64,000 bases of DNA from Chryseobacterium polytrichastri (GCF_900142445.1 NZ_FRAV01000020.1:32960-96959), one strand, 5' to 3'; positions 1 through 8,335 are shown, counted from the stretch's first letter. The notes: generated from the letters alone by a model not told the origin. Made by a program: numbers and translations.

Positions 1-283
1 CCTCTAATGCATATTCTGAATAAGCTGTCGTTAAAATGCATAATGGAGGATTTTCTAATTGTTCTAAAAACTCCAGCCCTGTTAAATAAGGCATATTGAT
101 ATCCAGGAATATCAGATCAATTTGATTATCCTGTACTTTAGGATTAGCTTCCAAAGCTGTGGCGCAGGTTTCTACAACTTCTAAAAAATCAATTTGGTCT
201 GCCATATCTTTAAGATGGAATCTTGCCAAAGGTTCATCATCAATAATAAGGCATTTCATTTTTGGTAGGTTATTGTTCATCAT
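1..283 (-). CDS. LytTR-type response regulator, N-terminal receiver part (cut by window start)
   Basis: The reverse strand reads MMNNNLPKMKCLIIDDEPLA and continues to the window edge for about 94 residues. This is a CheY-like receiver domain: the acidic pair IIDDEP near the N-terminus, the phospho-acceptor in LIFLDINMP, and the conserved LTTAYSEYA stretch. In Bacteroidota such receivers paired with a LytS-like kinase usually carry a C-terminal LytTR DNA-binding domain, but that part lies outside the window. The start overlaps the kinase stop by about 14 bases, so the two are translationally coupled and kinase-first on the minus strand. The start could be either of two adjacent ATGs (283 or 280) or the ATG at 259. 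Pairing with the kinase is well supported; the output domain is inferred. Confidence 0.85.
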   Translation of the reverse strand, partial: MMNNNLPKMKCLIIDDEPLARFHLKDMADQIDFLEVVETCATALEANPKVQDNQIDLIFLDINMPYLTGLEFLEQLENPPLCILTTAYSEYALE

Positions 284-1334
284 TTTCCAGAGATAATTTT
301 AGGGTTAAAGAAACTTTGTACACATGATTATCAGACTCTATTTTTAGGGTGTGGGAGTCTGGATATTGAAGAGCCAGTCTTTTTTGTACATTTTGAAGAC
401 CTATACCATGGGCGCCGTCTTTCTTCTTATAAGTTGCGATATCCGAATAAGAGTTTTCGATATGAAAAGTGAGTAGATTATCCTTTTCTATACAAGAAAT
501 AATGATGTAGCCTTTGTGTCCGGGTAATCGACATACATATTTAAAGGCATTTTCTATAAAAGGAACGAGAAGGAGAGGGGCTATAAATGTTTTTTTATTA
601 TTGATTTCCCACGTGGTTTTTACATCCAGTTCATTTCCCCATCTTAGTTTTTCTACCTCAACCAGGTCCTGAAGGTATTGCATGTCTTTAGTAAATATAA
701 CCTGGTTTTTATTACAGTAATATAATTGATAACGCAAAATATCAGAAAACTTTAATAAAAGGAAAGAAGCCAATTCTGTATTGGTTTTCATCAAAATATG
801 AATGTGATTAAGAATATTAAAGACAACATGAGGATTCATCTGGTCCTGCAATAATTTGAGCTGATTTTCTAAATGGGCCTGTTGCAAAAGAATATGATCA
901 CGCTCTATTTTTCCATGTTCCTGGTAAAACTTTATTCCGCATGTCGTTCCATTAATAAGAAGAGAAGCTGGAAGCGCTAAATAAAAGCCCTTCCATAATA
1001 TAGGAAGGTGATCAATAAAATTTGGAGGTAAAGGAGTTTTGTAATCGACTTCGATATAAGCAAAAATGAAAGAGAAAATGAGACTTAGTAAAAGGATAAC
1101 CAAGGTGGCTTGTATTAAAAACCGTTTCATCTTTTTTAATTTTAAAGCTTTTGGAAGAAGTTTTATGGTTAGAAATTGAGTGAAAATAAAAGAAATGATT
1201 AATAAGGCTATTGTTTGAAGAAGGGCACTGTATAATCCTGAATTAGCTTGAAGATTGATCCACATAGCAATTCCGAAAACCAGCCAGAAAATAATACTAA
1301 AAATATAATTTTTTAAAATAAAGGGTTTTGCCAT
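270..1334 (-). CDS. Sensor histidine kinase, LytS/YehU-like (His_kinase family)
   Basis: This 354-residue inner-membrane kinase probably phosphorylates the overlapping response regulator. The N-terminal ~140 residues hold four hydrophobic segments. A linker coiled coil (residues ~145-165) leads into the phospho-acceptor region LQDQMNPHVVFNILN, which matches the His_kinase (PF06580) pattern with His in NPH. A HATPase_c-like half follows, with the N-box PFIENAFKYV and the G-box GAHGIGLQNVQKRL. No periplasmic sensor domain of any size is visible, so the signal is probably sensed within the membrane. The signal and target genes cannot be read from the sequence. Confidence 0.9.
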   Translation of the reverse strand: MAKPFILKNYIFSIIFWLVFGIAMWINLQANSGLYSALLQTIALLIISFIFTQFLTIKLLPKALKLKKMKRFLIQATLVILLLSLIFSFIFAYIEVDYKTPLPPNFIDHLPILWKGFYLALPASLLINGTTCGIKFYQEHGKIERDHILLQQAHLENQLKLLQDQMNPHVVFNILNHIHILMKTNTELASFLLLKFSDILRYQLYYCNKNQVIFTKDMQYLQDLVEVEKLRWGNELDVKTTWEINNKKTFIAPLLLVPFIENAFKYVCRLPGHKGYIIISCIEKDNLLTFHIENSYSDIATYKKKDGAHGIGLQNVQKRLALQYPDSHTLKIESDNHVYKVSLTLKLSLENDEQ

Positions 1335-1413
1335 AGAATAAGGAAAAGTAAATTTATAAAAAATTAGAAACTGCGGTTTTGCAGTTTCTAATAAGTAAAG
1401 ATAATTTAAGTTT

Positions 1414-2010
1414 TTAGAATAGAAAATAACCTATTCCTAAGCTAAAGCTATTGGGTTTAAATTTAAAGTCTTTACTGATGCTTGAAAGTCCTTTTTCATA
1501 TCTCAAATCAACAGTAAGGTTTTTATAATCTATTCCTAAACCTCCTGTAATTCCAATGTTGGATTTGTCAAATTTTTTAAAACCTTCCTGAAGAGCCTGT
1601 GAGGTAGATAGATTATTGTTAAAAGCATAGCTGTAAACCCCGCCGGCAAATACCCGTAGATTAAAATCATTGGTTTTTACCACTTTGTATCCTATTACAA
1701 TAGGGATGTCAATGGCGCTCCAGCTTAGTTTTGCAGAACCTCCGTTTTTAATTTCATAGCTTGTTTTTCTTTTGTTGAATAAGGCTTCTCCCTGTACATA
1801 AAGGCTTCCGATATCCATTCTTGTCATTACTCCGGCCTGATATCCCAAGCCATATTTTCCTTCTAAGGAGGAAGATTCTGTTGAGGTTTTTGTAAAGCTT
1901 GTTCCTCCTTTGACTCCAATGTGAAAAGCAGGGGTTTGCTGAGCTTGAATATCAACAGAACAAGTGATGCATAATAACAGTGAGCTTAAGGCTAAAAATT
2001 GTTGTTTCAT
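1414..2010 (-). CDS. Outer-membrane beta-barrel protein, PorT-like
   Basis: The protein is 198 residues with a signal peptide (residues 1-23, ending near DIQAQ). Alternating hydrophobic strands then run to the end, closing with the aromatic SFSLGIGYFLF typical of outer-membrane barrel C-termini. GVKGGTSFTKT near the mature N-terminus and IGITGGLGIDYKNLTVDLRYEKGL are typical of the small 8-strand 'outer membrane beta-barrel/PorT' family of Bacteroidota. Function is unknown; these are often small porin-like or adhesin-like proteins. It lies upstream of, and is transcribed in the same direction as, the two-component pair, so coregulation is possible but unproven. Confidence 0.75.
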   Translation of the reverse strand: MKQQFLALSSLLLCITCSVDIQAQQTPAFHIGVKGGTSFTKTSTESSSLEGKYGLGYQAGVMTRMDIGSLYVQGEALFNKRKTSYEIKNGGSAKLSWSAIDIPIVIGYKVVKTNDFNLRVFAGGVYSYAFNNNLSTSQALQEGFKKFDKSNIGITGGLGIDYKNLTVDLRYEKGLSSISKDFKFKPNSFSLGIGYFLF

Positions 2011-2151
2011 AAATTAATTGATGTTAAAAATCTGATACAAAACAACGGATCTCAACATCGAATTGAAATTTTATTTGATGAATGGTAAGGAAGATAGGAC
2101 AAGAAGAACTTTTAATTTGAAGTTAATATCAAAGTGATTATTCTAATAAAA

Positions 2152-2177
2152 AAGTCGGAAGAAAAATCTTCCGACTT
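2152..2177 (-). terminator. Rho-independent terminator after the GG-leader peptide gene
   Basis: Perfect 10-bp arms AAGTCGGAAG / CTTCCGACTT with a 6-base loop. On the minus strand they are followed by a T-rich run. The hairpin lies 8 bases past the stop of the peptide gene at 2185. Confidence 0.75.
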
Positions 2178-2184
2178 ATAATGA

Positions 2185-2442
2185 TTAAAAAGGTTGTTCC
2201 GTACAACGATCGTCTCCAGGAGCGCAGTAAGGGATGCCGCCTCCGCCTCCAGAACCACCACCTCCGCCTGTGGAAACACATTGGCCGGGATTTCCGTCGT
2301 CATTCATTTCGCATGCTTTTCCGAAGGTACATTCGCAATCTGTCCAGCAATAGGCAGAATCTCCATTGCTATGACAGCCACCTCCGCCGCCGCCAAGAAT
2401 GTTGGAAAGATCTTTTCTTAAGAGTTTTTTGATGTTTTTCAT
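2185..2442 (-). CDS. Double-glycine-leader, cysteine-rich secreted peptide (bacteriocin-like)
   Basis: This 85-residue precursor starts MKNIKKLLRKDLSNILGG, the pattern of Bacteroidota GG-leader peptides (K/L-rich helix, then L-S-x-I-x-G-G). Cleavage by a C39-type peptidase/ABC exporter is expected after Gly18. The mature part has eight cysteines (CHSN, CWTDCEC, GKAC, GQC, PYC, DRC) and two glycine runs (residues 17-22 and a second near 58-69) around a cysteine knot-like core. A terminator follows directly and the gene stands alone: no transporter or modification enzyme is adjacent in this window. It could be a bacteriocin, a signalling peptide or a structural secreted peptide. The family resemblance is clear; the activity is unknown. 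Confidence 0.7.
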   Translation of the reverse strand: MKNIKKLLRKDLSNILGGGGGGCHSNGDSAYCWTDCECTFGKACEMNDDGNPGQCVSTGGGGGSGGGGGIPYCAPGDDRCTEQPF

Positions 2443-2692
2443 AATTAAAGTTTGTAATTTGGTTAAAATGTAAAATATTTTACATTATTTAAAGATAAAA
2501 AATTAAATTCAACCATTTGTTATTTGTTTAATTGAGGAATATGAAAGAATATAGTTTTCAATATTTTTTTTGAGTATATTTTGGAATTGAGGAAAGAGGG
2601 AAGAAGAAATTTTTTACAATTTGGATCTTGCAAAGAATGTTGAGTAAAATCCTGAGGATAAGTTTATAAAAGAAAATCTCTAAGTTTTATTT

Positions 2693-3142
2693 ATGGTAAT
2701 AAAAAAAGGTTTTATCGAAATTACAGAAGACGAATGTAGATTGATTGTTGACAATAGATTTTTACTTGTTCATTTTCCTGTTAAAAAAGCTATTAAAATT
2801 CCAACATATTATAATAAATTAAAGGAAAAGACGATCCAAGGGCTTATATCAGAAATTCAGAGTATTGTTGAATTTTCAAATGAAGTTTTATCCTTACTTT
2901 CTGAGAGAGAGTTCTTTGAGAAGATTCTAGTAGTTAGTTATTCTTTATTGAAAAAATATGATACTATTATGATTTCAGATGTAGGTTTATCTGATGAATC
3001 AATAAATAATTTTAAAAATATAATGAAAAATGTGGTTGACACGTTTGAAAATAAATCATTGTATTTTGTTCGCAAAAAATATGAATTTGTAGATATTGAT
3101 TTTATTCTAAAAAGAGCAAGATTGGGTAAGTATGAAAAATAG
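2693..3142 (+). CDS. Hypothetical protein, 149 aa
   Basis: A soluble-looking 149-residue protein with no signal peptide or membrane segment and no recognised motif. It is rich in Lys, Ile and Phe, with mostly helical-looking stretches (for example residues 40-75). Its end overlaps the next gene start by 11 bases, so the two are probably cotranscribed and translationally coupled. Both genes are more AT-rich than their neighbours, which fits accessory DNA. No function is proposed. Confidence 0.6.
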   Translation: MVIKKGFIEITEDECRLIVDNRFLLVHFPVKKAIKIPTYYNKLKEKTIQGLISEIQSIVEFSNEVLSLLSEREFFEKILVVSYSLLKKYDTIMISDVGLSDESINNFKNIMKNVVDTFENKSLYFVRKKYEFVDIDFILKRARLGKYEK

Positions 3143-3581
3143 ATTTCGGGTTCCCCTTTTATTAGGTTTATTTATAATTGAAGCTATACTTGTTAATAAA
3201 TGTTCTGCAAAAGCAGCAGTTGAGAGAGATAAAGTTTTAAATAATAATGTTGAATTTAAAGGCTATGTAATTGATTTTAGAACCTCTGATGATCATGCAT
3301 TTGGAGTTATTCGCTTACAATTAACAGAAAGTTCTGTAAGTGTATTTAATGATACAATCAAAAACGGAATTTATCCATATAGAATTAATGGAGGCATAGC
3401 TGAATTATATACAGTAATACCAGCTAATCTTGATTATGATGATACTTTCAAGGTAAAATCAAACTCTCATGAATATGATTTTGAGTCTAAAAAAGGGCAT
3501 CAAAAATATACTGCTGAACTTTATATTATTGAAGACTCGAGTAATATAGATTTTGTAAAGGAAAAAACGGAATTTAAGTAG
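3132..3581 (+). CDS. Hypothetical exported or membrane-anchored protein, 149 aa
   Basis: The N-terminus has basic residues followed by a hydrophobic stretch (VPLLLGLFIIEAILVN), a signal peptide or anchor. The remaining ~125 residues are hydrophilic and beta-rich. Cys24 (VNKCSA) might be lipidated, but the sequence before it is a poor lipobox. It overlaps the preceding gene by 11 bases. No family is recognised. The pairing of a cytosolic and an exported small protein might be a toxin/immunity or two-component accessory pair, but nothing in the sequence proves this. Confidence 0.55.
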   Translation: MKNRFRVPLLLGLFIIEAILVNKCSAKAAVERDKVLNNNVEFKGYVIDFRTSDDHAFGVIRLQLTESSVSVFNDTIKNGIYPYRINGGIAELYTVIPANLDYDDTFKVKSNSHEYDFESKKGHQKYTAELYIIEDSSNIDFVKEKTEFK

Positions 3582-3590
3582 AGTGAAAAT

Positions 3591-3620
3591 AAAAAATCCA
3601 GCTCGTTTGAGCTGGATTTC
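3591..3620. terminator. Bidirectional terminator between convergent genes
   Basis: Arms AAATCCAGCTC / GAGCTGGATTT around GTTT, with A-rich flank on one side and T-rich on the other. It lies between the converging hypothetical pair (plus) and pepT (minus). Confidence 0.75.
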
Positions 3621-3643
3621 AATATATAAGCTTAAGTCTTATG

Positions 3644-4891
3644 CTACGCCTTCACAATATTAATAATAACCTCCATTGCTTTTTCCATACTTTCCAAAGC
3701 AACATATTCGTAAGGTCCGTGGAAGTTCATTCCACCTGCAAAAATATTTGGACAAGGAAGTCCCATATATGACAATTGAGCGCCATCTGTTCCTCCTCTG
3801 ATTGCCTTGATTTTAGGTTCAATATTAGATTCCTTCATCGCTTTTGCAGCAAGGTCAATGATGTGCATTTTCCCTTCAAATTGCTGCTTCATGTTACGGT
3901 ATTGTTCTTTGATTTCAACTTCAGCCGTTCCTTCACCATATTTTTGGTTGAATTCTACCACTTTTTGCTCCATGAATTTCTTTCTTGCTTCATACTTTTC
4001 TTCATCATGATCACGGATGATATATTGAAGCTTAGCCTCAGAAATATCAGCTGTAATATCCATTAAATGATAGAAACCATCAAAACCTTTCGTAGTAGCC
4101 GGAGTTTCATTAGCTGGAAGTAACTGAATAAATTCAGCTGCTAAAAGAGCAGCATTCACCATTTTCCCGAAAGCATATCCTGGGTGTACGCTCAATCCGT
4201 GGATTTTCACGACAGCTCCTGCAGCATTGAAGTTTTCATATTCTAATTCTCCAACTTCACTTCCGTCCATCGTATAAGCGAATTCAGCACCGAATTTTGC
4301 AACATCAAATTTATGTGCTCCTCTTCCAATTTCTTCATCTGGCGTAAATCCTACAGCAATTCTTCCATGCTTAATTTCTGGATTTGCGATTAGATATTCT
4401 GCAGCCGTTACGATTTCTGCGCAACCGGCTTTATCATCAGCCCCCAACAGCGTATTTCCGTCAGTTGTAATTAACGTCTGACCGATATACATTTTTAAAC
4501 TTTCAAATTTTGAAGAAGATAAAGTAAATCCTGTTGTTTGATTTAATAATAAATCATTTCCATCATAGTTTTCCCAAACCTGAGGTTTTACATTTTCACC
4601 ACTGAAATCAGGTGAAGTATCATAATGCGAAATAAATCCAATAGTTGGTCTGTCATCATTTTCTAGGTTAGAGGGAACGTAGCCCATAATATAACCATTG
4701 TCATCAATTGAAACATTTTCTAAACCTATTGTTCTCAGTTCTTCAACAATGTATTTTGCGATGTCCCACTGCCTTTCAGTAGAAGGTGTAGTTTCGCTTT
4801 CAGCATCACTTGTTGAGTATATTTTTACATAACTAAGAAAACGGTTCAGTAACTTATCTTTCCATATTGGGTTGAATTCTATTGTACTCAT
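3644..4891 (-). CDS. pepT: Peptidase T (tripeptide aminopeptidase)
   Basis: This 415-residue protein matches the length of PepT, a cytosolic di-zinc M20B aminopeptidase that removes the N-terminal residue of tripeptides. Motifs in order: the first metal His in FISHYDTSPD (~residue 88), the bridging Asp in TLLGADDKAGCAEI (~150), the catalytic Glu pair in TPDEEIGRGAHKFD (~184), the metal Asp in YTMDGSEVGELE, the dimerisation-domain His in GLSVHPGYA, and the last metal His in NFHGPYE near the C-terminus. It stands alone between a terminator and a divergent HMG-CoA lyase-like gene. All catalytic residues expected for the family are present. Confidence 0.96.
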   Translation of the reverse strand: MSTIEFNPIWKDKLLNRFLSYVKIYSTSDAESETTPSTERQWDIAKYIVEELRTIGLENVSIDDNGYIMGYVPSNLENDDRPTIGFISHYDTSPDFSGENVKPQVWENYDGNDLLLNQTTGFTLSSSKFESLKMYIGQTLITTDGNTLLGADDKAGCAEIVTAAEYLIANPEIKHGRIAVGFTPDEEIGRGAHKFDVAKFGAEFAYTMDGSEVGELEYENFNAAGAVVKIHGLSVHPGYAFGKMVNAALLAAEFIQLLPANETPATTKGFDGFYHLMDITADISEAKLQYIIRDHDEEKYEARKKFMEQKVVEFNQKYGEGTAEVEIKEQYRNMKQQFEGKMHIIDLAAKAMKESNIEPKIKAIRGGTDGAQLSYMGLPCPNIFAGGMNFHGPYEYVALESMEKAMEVIINIVKA

Positions 4892-5051
4892 TAGATATCA
4901 TAAATTTTAACAAAGTTAGCAAATTTGATGCTCTGAATACCTTATTTGCAGTTGAATATATAGTATTGAAATTTTAAATCATATTTAAAAGGTTGAAAAT
5001 CAAAATAATGTTAGCTTTGTGTTAATCCTAGATAAACTTGTTTAGTTTTAT

Positions 5052-5059
5052 TATATTTG
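5052..5059 (+). promoter_or_regulatory. Bacteroidota -7 promoter box (TATATTTG)
   Basis: TATATTTG matches TAnnTTTG exactly and lies 18 bases before the ATG at 5078. It overlaps a possible TTG start at 5057, which argues that translation begins at 5078. A clear -33 TTTG at the usual distance is not seen. Confidence 0.55.
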
Positions 5060-5077
5060 AAAAAATCAAAAGTACCA

Positions 5078-5926
5078 ATGTTTCTAACTGAATGTCCGAG
5101 AGATGCAATGCAGGGGTGGGGAGAGTTTATCCCAACTGATAAAAAAATAGATTATATCAACTCCTTGATGGAGGTTGGGTATGATATATTGGATTGTCTG
5201 AGCTTTGTTTCTCCAAAAGCAATTCCTCAGCTTGCTGATTCTGATGAGGTTGCCGAAAATATAGATAAATCTTTATCCAATACTAAAGTTTCTGCAATCA
5301 TCGGAAATTACAGAGGTGCCGAAAAAGCATTGAAGCATAAATCCGTAGATATTCTTGGTTTTCCATTTTCTATTTCTGAGACTTTTCAGCATAGAAATAC
5401 CAATAAAAGTCAGGAAGAAGCTTTCACAGAAATTGTTAGGATGCTTGAGCTGACAAAAAGTGAAAATAGAGAATTAAATGTTTATTTTTCAATGGCTTTC
5501 GGAAATCCTTATGGAGAGATGTGGAAATGGGAAGATGTAGATTTTTGGGCACAAAGGTTTTCAGAAATTGGAATTAAAAATATCTTACTTTCTGATACAA
5601 CAGGAGTTGCAACACCGGAAACCATTGCTCTTTTATTCGAAAAGATACCTTCAAAATATCCTGATATTAATTTCGGAGGGCATTTTCATAACCGATATGA
5701 AGATTCTTATTCTAAATTAAAAGCAGCTTACGATAAAGGTTGCCGAAGATTTGACAGCGCTATCAAAGGAATCGGAGGTTGCCCGATGGCAAAAGATGAC
5801 TTAGTGGGCAATATGCCTACAGAACAGGTCATCAACTTTATGAGTGTTGAAAAAGTAGATCACAATTTAAATTTGTTAAACTTCGAAAGTTCTTATAACA
5901 GAGCGAAGGATATTTTTCATTTTTAA
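5078..5926 (+). CDS. Hydroxymethylglutaryl-CoA lyase-like enzyme (HMGL/DRE-TIM family)
   Basis: A TIM-barrel lyase of the HMGL-like family, expected to split HMG-CoA into acetyl-CoA and acetoacetate in leucine degradation. Start MFLTECPRDAMQGWGEFIPT carries the catalytic Arg/Asp of the family (ECPRDA). The metal-binding pair HFHNRYED and the catalytic-loop cysteine in GIGGCPMAKDDLVGNMPTE are present. At 282 residues from the ATG it has the normal bacterial length. The open frame can be extended to a TTG at 5057, but a promoter box sits there. The next gene starts 2 bases after its stop, so a short operon is likely. The exact substrate (HMG-CoA or a related 3-hydroxy-3-methyl acyl-CoA) is inferred from the family. 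Confidence 0.88.
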   Translation: MFLTECPRDAMQGWGEFIPTDKKIDYINSLMEVGYDILDCLSFVSPKAIPQLADSDEVAENIDKSLSNTKVSAIIGNYRGAEKALKHKSVDILGFPFSISETFQHRNTNKSQEEAFTEIVRMLELTKSENRELNVYFSMAFGNPYGEMWKWEDVDFWAQRFSEIGIKNILLSDTTGVATPETIALLFEKIPSKYPDINFGGHFHNRYEDSYSKLKAAYDKGCRRFDSAIKGIGGCPMAKDDLVGNMPTEQVINFMSVEKVDHNLNLLNFESSYNRAKDIFHF

Positions 5927-5928
5927 AT

Positions 5929-6924
5929 ATGAAGAAATTTTATATTCTGGCTTTATTTTCTCTTTCAACATTCTTTTTTGCTCAGAAAGTTGAAACGCTT
6001 TTTGATGATGAGAAATTTGCAGAATTGGTAGCTTTAGAAAAAGAAAATTCGGGCTTTACAGATCGCGAACTTTATTACTTGGGTTACGCTTTTTTTAGAG
6101 AAGAAAATGATGATAAGGCAATAGAATTTTATGATAAAGCGATAAAAAAAGGTTTTAATAATCCTATAATATTTTTTCAGAAAGGTCTTTCAGAAATGTA
6201 TCTGAAGAAATATGATGAGGCTTTAGTTAACTTTAATAAAGCTATTTCTAAAGCTCCAACTGCTGAATTTTATATTGAAAAGGCTAGAATTTATCATATT
6301 AAGGGTGACTATGCTAACGAAGAAAAAGTATATGTTGAAGGTTTAGAGAAATCAACAATAAAGGATAGTAAGTGGTATCTTGAACTTTTGAAAAATGCAG
6401 GGAATTTCTATTATGCTCAGACTAAAGAATTCTCAAAATCTGAAAAAGTTTATATAGATGGGATTGAAAAGTTTCCCAAGGAATATATACTCTATGAAAA
6501 ACTTATTAAAGCCTTAAACGCACAAGATAAATTTCTTGAAGGGAATAAAATTTTTGATCAGTTGAAAGCATTTTATTCTCATAAAGTTCTTTCAGAGGAC
6601 TATATGGAATTTAAGAATGTGGCTGTTGATGAGTTTTCATGGAATGGTCAATGGATTAATATTTATAAATCTTTTGAAAAGCCAAAAAAAACGCTTGAAT
6701 CTCTTTATAAAGTCTACTTAATTGATAAAAATGGAGAAAAGGTTGAAAGAAAGTTCAATATAGAAAAGACTTTACAAATTGAAAAAAATGATGCAGAATT
6801 TGTCATTTGTGAAGAATCTAAAGAAGGACATACAACATATCCAGTTGGTTTTAAAGATGATACCTTTACCATCAAATCATTAAGAGATATGATTATAAAA
6901 ATTCTTGAGAGTAAAAATAAATAG
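5929..6924 (+). CDS. Exported tetratricopeptide-repeat protein
   Basis: 331 residues with a signal peptide (MKKFYILALFSLSTFFFAQ, cleavage near residue 19). TPR-like helical repeats follow over residues ~45-210, for example YYLGYAFFREENDDKAIEFY and PIIFFQKGLSEMYLKKYDEA. The C-terminal ~100 residues are non-repetitive and charged. It is probably periplasmic and acts as a protein-binding scaffold. It starts 2 bases after the HMG-CoA lyase-like gene, but a functional link is not evident. The partner is unknown. Confidence 0.75.
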   Translation: MKKFYILALFSLSTFFFAQKVETLFDDEKFAELVALEKENSGFTDRELYYLGYAFFREENDDKAIEFYDKAIKKGFNNPIIFFQKGLSEMYLKKYDEALVNFNKAISKAPTAEFYIEKARIYHIKGDYANEEKVYVEGLEKSTIKDSKWYLELLKNAGNFYYAQTKEFSKSEKVYIDGIEKFPKEYILYEKLIKALNAQDKFLEGNKIFDQLKAFYSHKVLSEDYMEFKNVAVDEFSWNGQWINIYKSFEKPKKTLESLYKVYLIDKNGEKVERKFNIEKTLQIEKNDAEFVICEESKEGHTTYPVGFKDDTFTIKSLRDMIIKILESKNK

Positions 6925-6940
6925 CAAAATAAAACATCAA

Positions 6941-6994
6941 TAGGAGCGGGTTTTAACCCGCTTTACTATATGTACACTTCAATAGGCTTTAGCC
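6941..6994. repeat. Intergenic palindromic (REP-like) unit
   Basis: GCGGGTT-TT-AACCCGC at 6946-6961 and the smaller palindrome GGCTTTAGCC at 6985-6994 flank a short spacer in the gap before the sulfurtransferase. GC-rich palindromes like this are often dispersed in flavobacterial genomes. Only this copy is in the window, so repeat status is inferred. The first hairpin could also terminate the upstream operon. Confidence 0.45.
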
Positions 6995-7026
6995 AAAATG
7001 TATAAATTAACACCAAAATCAACAAA

Positions 7027-7863
7027 ATGTCACCAATAATTTCACCATCCGAATTAAAAACGCTCTCAACCGAAAACCTTATCATTCTTGATGCAAGAGT
7101 AGGAAAAAACGTTTACCAAAACTATCTTGAAAAGCACCTCAAAGGAGCAAAATTCATCGATTTAGATAAAGATTTAGCCGAGATTGGAGAAGATGCTGCT
7201 TTTGGTGGAAGACATCCTCTTCCGAGCATTGAAAGATTTGCTGAAACACTTTCAAATCTTGGAATTTCAGAAGATTCTCATGTTATTATTTATGATGATA
7301 AAAATGGAGCCAATGCAGGGGCAAGAGCTTGGTGGATGTTAAGATCTTTTGGAATTGAAAATGTTCAGGTTTTAGATGGTGGTTTTCAAGCGGCTGAAAA
7401 AGAAGATTTAGAATTTTCATCAGGTGAGGAAGTTGTTGAAAAAACAGAACCGATAAAAAAGGAAGACTGGCTTCTTCCAACTTCATCATTGGAAAATGTT
7501 GAAAATGAATTGGTAAACCATTCTTCAACAATAATTGATGTGAGAGATGCTTACCGATATAACGGAGAATCTGAGCCTATTGATTTAGTGGCGGGACATA
7601 TTCCAGGAGCGATTAATATCCCTTTTTCTGAAAACCTTGACGAAAATGGGAACTTCCTAAAACCAGAAATTTTAAAGGAAAAATATGTAAAACTGCTACA
7701 AGATAGACCAGAAAATTTAATCATCCATTGTGGTTCAGGAGTTACAGCGTGTCATACGATTTTAGCATTGGATTATGCTGGATTTCAGATTTCTAACTTG
7801 TATGTTGGTTCGTGGAGTGAATGGAGCAGAAGAGAGGGAAAAGAAATTGCGACAAACATCTAA
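7027..7863 (+). CDS. Two-domain rhodanese sulfurtransferase (thiosulfate/3-mercaptopyruvate type)
   Basis: 278 residues, two rhodanese domains: an inactive N-terminal domain (~1-135, with LDARVGK and GAKFIDLDKDLAE) and a catalytic C-terminal domain (~155-278, with IIDVRDAYRYNGE and AGHIPGAINIPF). The active-site Cys is at ~235 in IIHCGSGVTACH. The loop CGSGVT resembles 3-mercaptopyruvate sulfurtransferases more than the CRKGVT of thiosulfate sulfurtransferases, so MST-type activity is favoured. The enzyme moves sulfane sulfur to thiols or cyanide in the cytosol. It is a single gene; the palindromic unit upstream may separate it from the preceding operon. Confidence 0.92.
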   Translation: MSPIISPSELKTLSTENLIILDARVGKNVYQNYLEKHLKGAKFIDLDKDLAEIGEDAAFGGRHPLPSIERFAETLSNLGISEDSHVIIYDDKNGANAGARAWWMLRSFGIENVQVLDGGFQAAEKEDLEFSSGEEVVEKTEPIKKEDWLLPTSSLENVENELVNHSSTIIDVRDAYRYNGESEPIDLVAGHIPGAINIPFSENLDENGNFLKPEILKEKYVKLLQDRPENLIIHCGSGVTACHTILALDYAGFQISNLYVGSWSEWSRREGKEIATNI

Positions 7864-7882
7864 ATAGATATTTGCCATTTTA

Positions 7883-7937
7883 TTTGTCATTCTGACGAAG
7901 GAAGAATCTCAACAAGATATAGATTCTGAACGAAATG
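7883..7937. repeat. Probable dispersed intergenic repeat (TGTCATTCTGACGAAGGAAG type)
   Basis: The stretch TTTGTCATTCTGACGAAGGA, followed by GAATCT and the complementary AGATTCTG about 20 bases on, is a non-coding motif of the kind dispersed in Chryseobacterium and Flavobacterium genomes. GAATCT/AGATTC can pair as an imperfect hairpin. Only one copy is visible here, so this rests on recognition rather than on repetition inside the window. Confidence 0.4.
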
Positions 7938-7962
7938 TAATAGCATATATAACCAAAATAAA

Positions 7963-7984
7963 AGGCTGCCAAAAATGACAGCCT
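7963..7984 (-). terminator. Terminator of the 8.0-9.9 kb minus-strand cluster
   Basis: Arms AGGCTG / CAGCCT with a 10-base loop. On the minus strand they are followed by a T-rich stretch (read as TTTTATTTTGG). It lies about 20 bases past the stop of the gene at 8006. Confidence 0.65.
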
Positions 7985-8005
7985 AATTTATTTTTAATTC
8001 AAGAA

Positions 8006-8332
8006 TTAAAGCATTCCTAATTCAAACTTCGCTTCTTCACTCATCATATCCTTATTCCAGCTAGGTTCAAAAGTAAGCTCTAAATCTACGCTTTTTACGT
8101 TTTCAGCTTCAGCTACTTTATCTTTTACTTCTTGTGGAAGTGTTTCTGCAACAGGACAATTAGGTGTTGTAAGAGTCATGATGATCTTCACATCACCGTC
8201 TTCAGAAATCTGAACGTCATAAATTAATCCCAACTCGTAAATATCCACCGGAATTTCGGGGTCATAAACGGTTTTTAGTATTCCTATGATTTCTTCTCCT
8301 ATATCAGCAATTTGATCGTCTGTAAATTTCAT
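8006..8332 (-). CDS. Fe-S assembly factor of the DUF59/MIP18 (SufT-like) family
   Basis: 108 residues, the usual size of a stand-alone DUF59/MIP18 domain. Diagnostic stretches are VYDPEIPVDIYELGLIYDV near residue 25 and the reactive-Cys motif TTPNCPVAETLP near residue 58. Such proteins act in the cytosol in maturation of iron-sulfur proteins, often beside the SUF system. Here no suf genes are adjacent; the gene sits 3 bases downstream of a predicted 3'-5' exonuclease gene, in a four-gene minus-strand run. The role in Fe-S trafficking comes from the family. Confidence 0.88.
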   Translation of the reverse strand: MKFTDDQIADIGEEIIGILKTVYDPEIPVDIYELGLIYDVQISEDGDVKIIMTLTTPNCPVAETLPQEVKDKVAEAENVKSVDLELTFEPSWNKDMMSEEAKFELGML

Positions 8333-8335
8333 TTT

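Noticed and set aside
2181..2432. Two plus-strand open frames across the GG-leader peptide gene
   Set aside because: They are complements of the glycine/cysteine codons of the minus-strand gene; the latter has a proper leader and terminator.
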